This document shows, piece after piece, positions 63,081-64,000 of a DNA stretch of 64,000 nt; within the stretch, counting starts at the first letter, position 1; every line of letters starts with the position of its first letter. The translations under genes and the position numbers were made by a program. The DNA comes from Sternotherus odoratus. Its lineage: Eukaryota > Chordata > Testudines > Kinosternidae. The notes below the pieces were generated by a model, which was given only the letters and a program-made list of their open reading frames with translations, did not search any database and had not been told where the DNA came from. The stretch covers positions 33,492,189 to 33,556,188 of the forward strand of contig JAVMKO010000010.1 of NCBI GenBank assembly GCA_032164245.1, written 5' to 3'.

Positions 63081-64000
63081 CTCCTGCGCCCCTCAGTGCC
63101 TCCTGCGCTCCTCTGTTGCACCCTTAACACCCCTGCCCCGTGCTCCCACACCCCGGTACTTCCCTGCACGTCCATACCTTCCCCCCCAGGCTCACCTGTG
63201 CCCCACACCCTAGTGTACTCTCCTGCCCCCTCCCCACCACTCCCAAGTGTCTGGGTGTGTCCTGTTTATACAACCCCCATCTCTCCCACTGCCACCTCTG
63301 ACCTATCCCCCCTCCCGTCCCTTGTATCCCATGTTCCCCAGCCTTGCATCCTCCAACACCCGGCTTCTTGCCCCCCCCCTACATCCTCTGTACCCAAATG
63401 CTGCCTTGGTGCCCCCTGATGGAATCCATATACACTGGGCATTCTGGTGCCCCCTCCACATCTCCCCTCAACGCAAAGCACCCCCATCTAAACAATTATT
63501 AGCCCAGCCACACAGGGCCAAGGACAGTGCTAGGGGGCGGGGTGCAATCACCCACAGTGTTAGAAATGCTCCCTCTGCCGCAACCCCCCTCCCACTGTGT
63601 GCCTCAGGCAGGGCAGCTGGCACTGGGGCTGCCATCTAAGGGTCCTGGTTCTGGCTGGGCCACTCCTCTGTCCCCTGCCCCCAAGGTGGTCACTGTTACT
63701 CCAGATGCTTTTGCCTTGGGGAACTGGCAGGGCTGGTGACTCAGACAGGACATGACGCTGTTCCCTAATCCTTGGGATAACACCTGACTTGCCCAACATG
63801 CTGGTGAGTGAGGGACCAAGAATGTAGGTCTCTGAATCACATGCTCAGTTGCACTTGGAAGGGCTTCTGTAACTGCTCCAGTGATGCCTACCTGAGTCTG
63901 CCAACAGCCTAGCAAGCGCTGCCCTAGTCACCTTGATAGGCGTTCATTCTGAAACCTAACGATGGAGACATCAACAGAATTAACTAGCAGTTGGCTGCTG
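63081..64000. other. Upstream flank, no gene seen
   Basis: C-rich, low-complexity sequence from 63090 to about 63480 (runs such as CCCCCCCC near 63181 and 63371), then ordinary unique-looking sequence to the window end. I see no exon with convincing splice sites and no repeat I can name. Confidence 0.5.

Overview
This is a vertebrate nuclear sequence, most likely from a turtle. It carries spliced exons with GT/AG boundaries and long introns, many CR1 retrotransposon 3' ends, and several interspersed repeat families that I recognise from memory of chelonian genomes. There are no bacterial operons, no CRISPR array, and no tRNA or rRNA gene that I can support. The species assignment is inference; the repeat boundaries and exons are read directly from the sequence.

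The window is dominated by one gene, read on the minus strand from about 62.9 kb to 10.7 kb: SHF, an SH2-domain adapter of the SHB/SHD/SHE/SHF family. I could place seven coding exons: 62487-62810, 37054-37183, 30144-30362, 26798-26935, 20296-20449, 19014-19133 and 11534-11720. Every junction keeps the frame, and the exons join into a 423-residue protein. It has the family N-terminal MA(R/K)WL-type motif, a tyrosine-motif region and a C-terminal SH2 domain. Exon 1 sits in a CpG island. A polyadenylation signal lies about 0.86 kb downstream of the stop codon. Both flanks (below about 10.65 kb and above about 63.1 kb) appear intergenic, and I found no second gene.

The introns are full of mobile elements. 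A family of solo LTRs (family A) with 11-bp complementary ends (TGTGACGGAGT...ACTCCGTGACA) occurs eight times near full length and at least twice as fragments. A second, TATA-containing LTR family (B) occurs three times, and a third LTR (C) once. Most copies have 5-bp target-site duplications that can be read by eye. Several are nested: LTR in MITE, LTR in LTR, MITE in LTR. CR1 fragments are mostly on the minus strand. hAT-like and other small terminal-inverted-repeat elements, minisatellites, an (AC)55 array and an (AG)20 array make up much of the rest.

I do not see an undescribed multi-gene system. The most notable points are these. The (AG)20 array forms the polypyrimidine tract of the SHF exon 4 acceptor, and exon 4 could be skipped in frame. 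A small transposon carries two long perfect hairpins. A G-rich minisatellite fills the middle of the shortest SHF intron. Several AT-rich, repeat-poor intronic blocks look like conserved non-coding elements.
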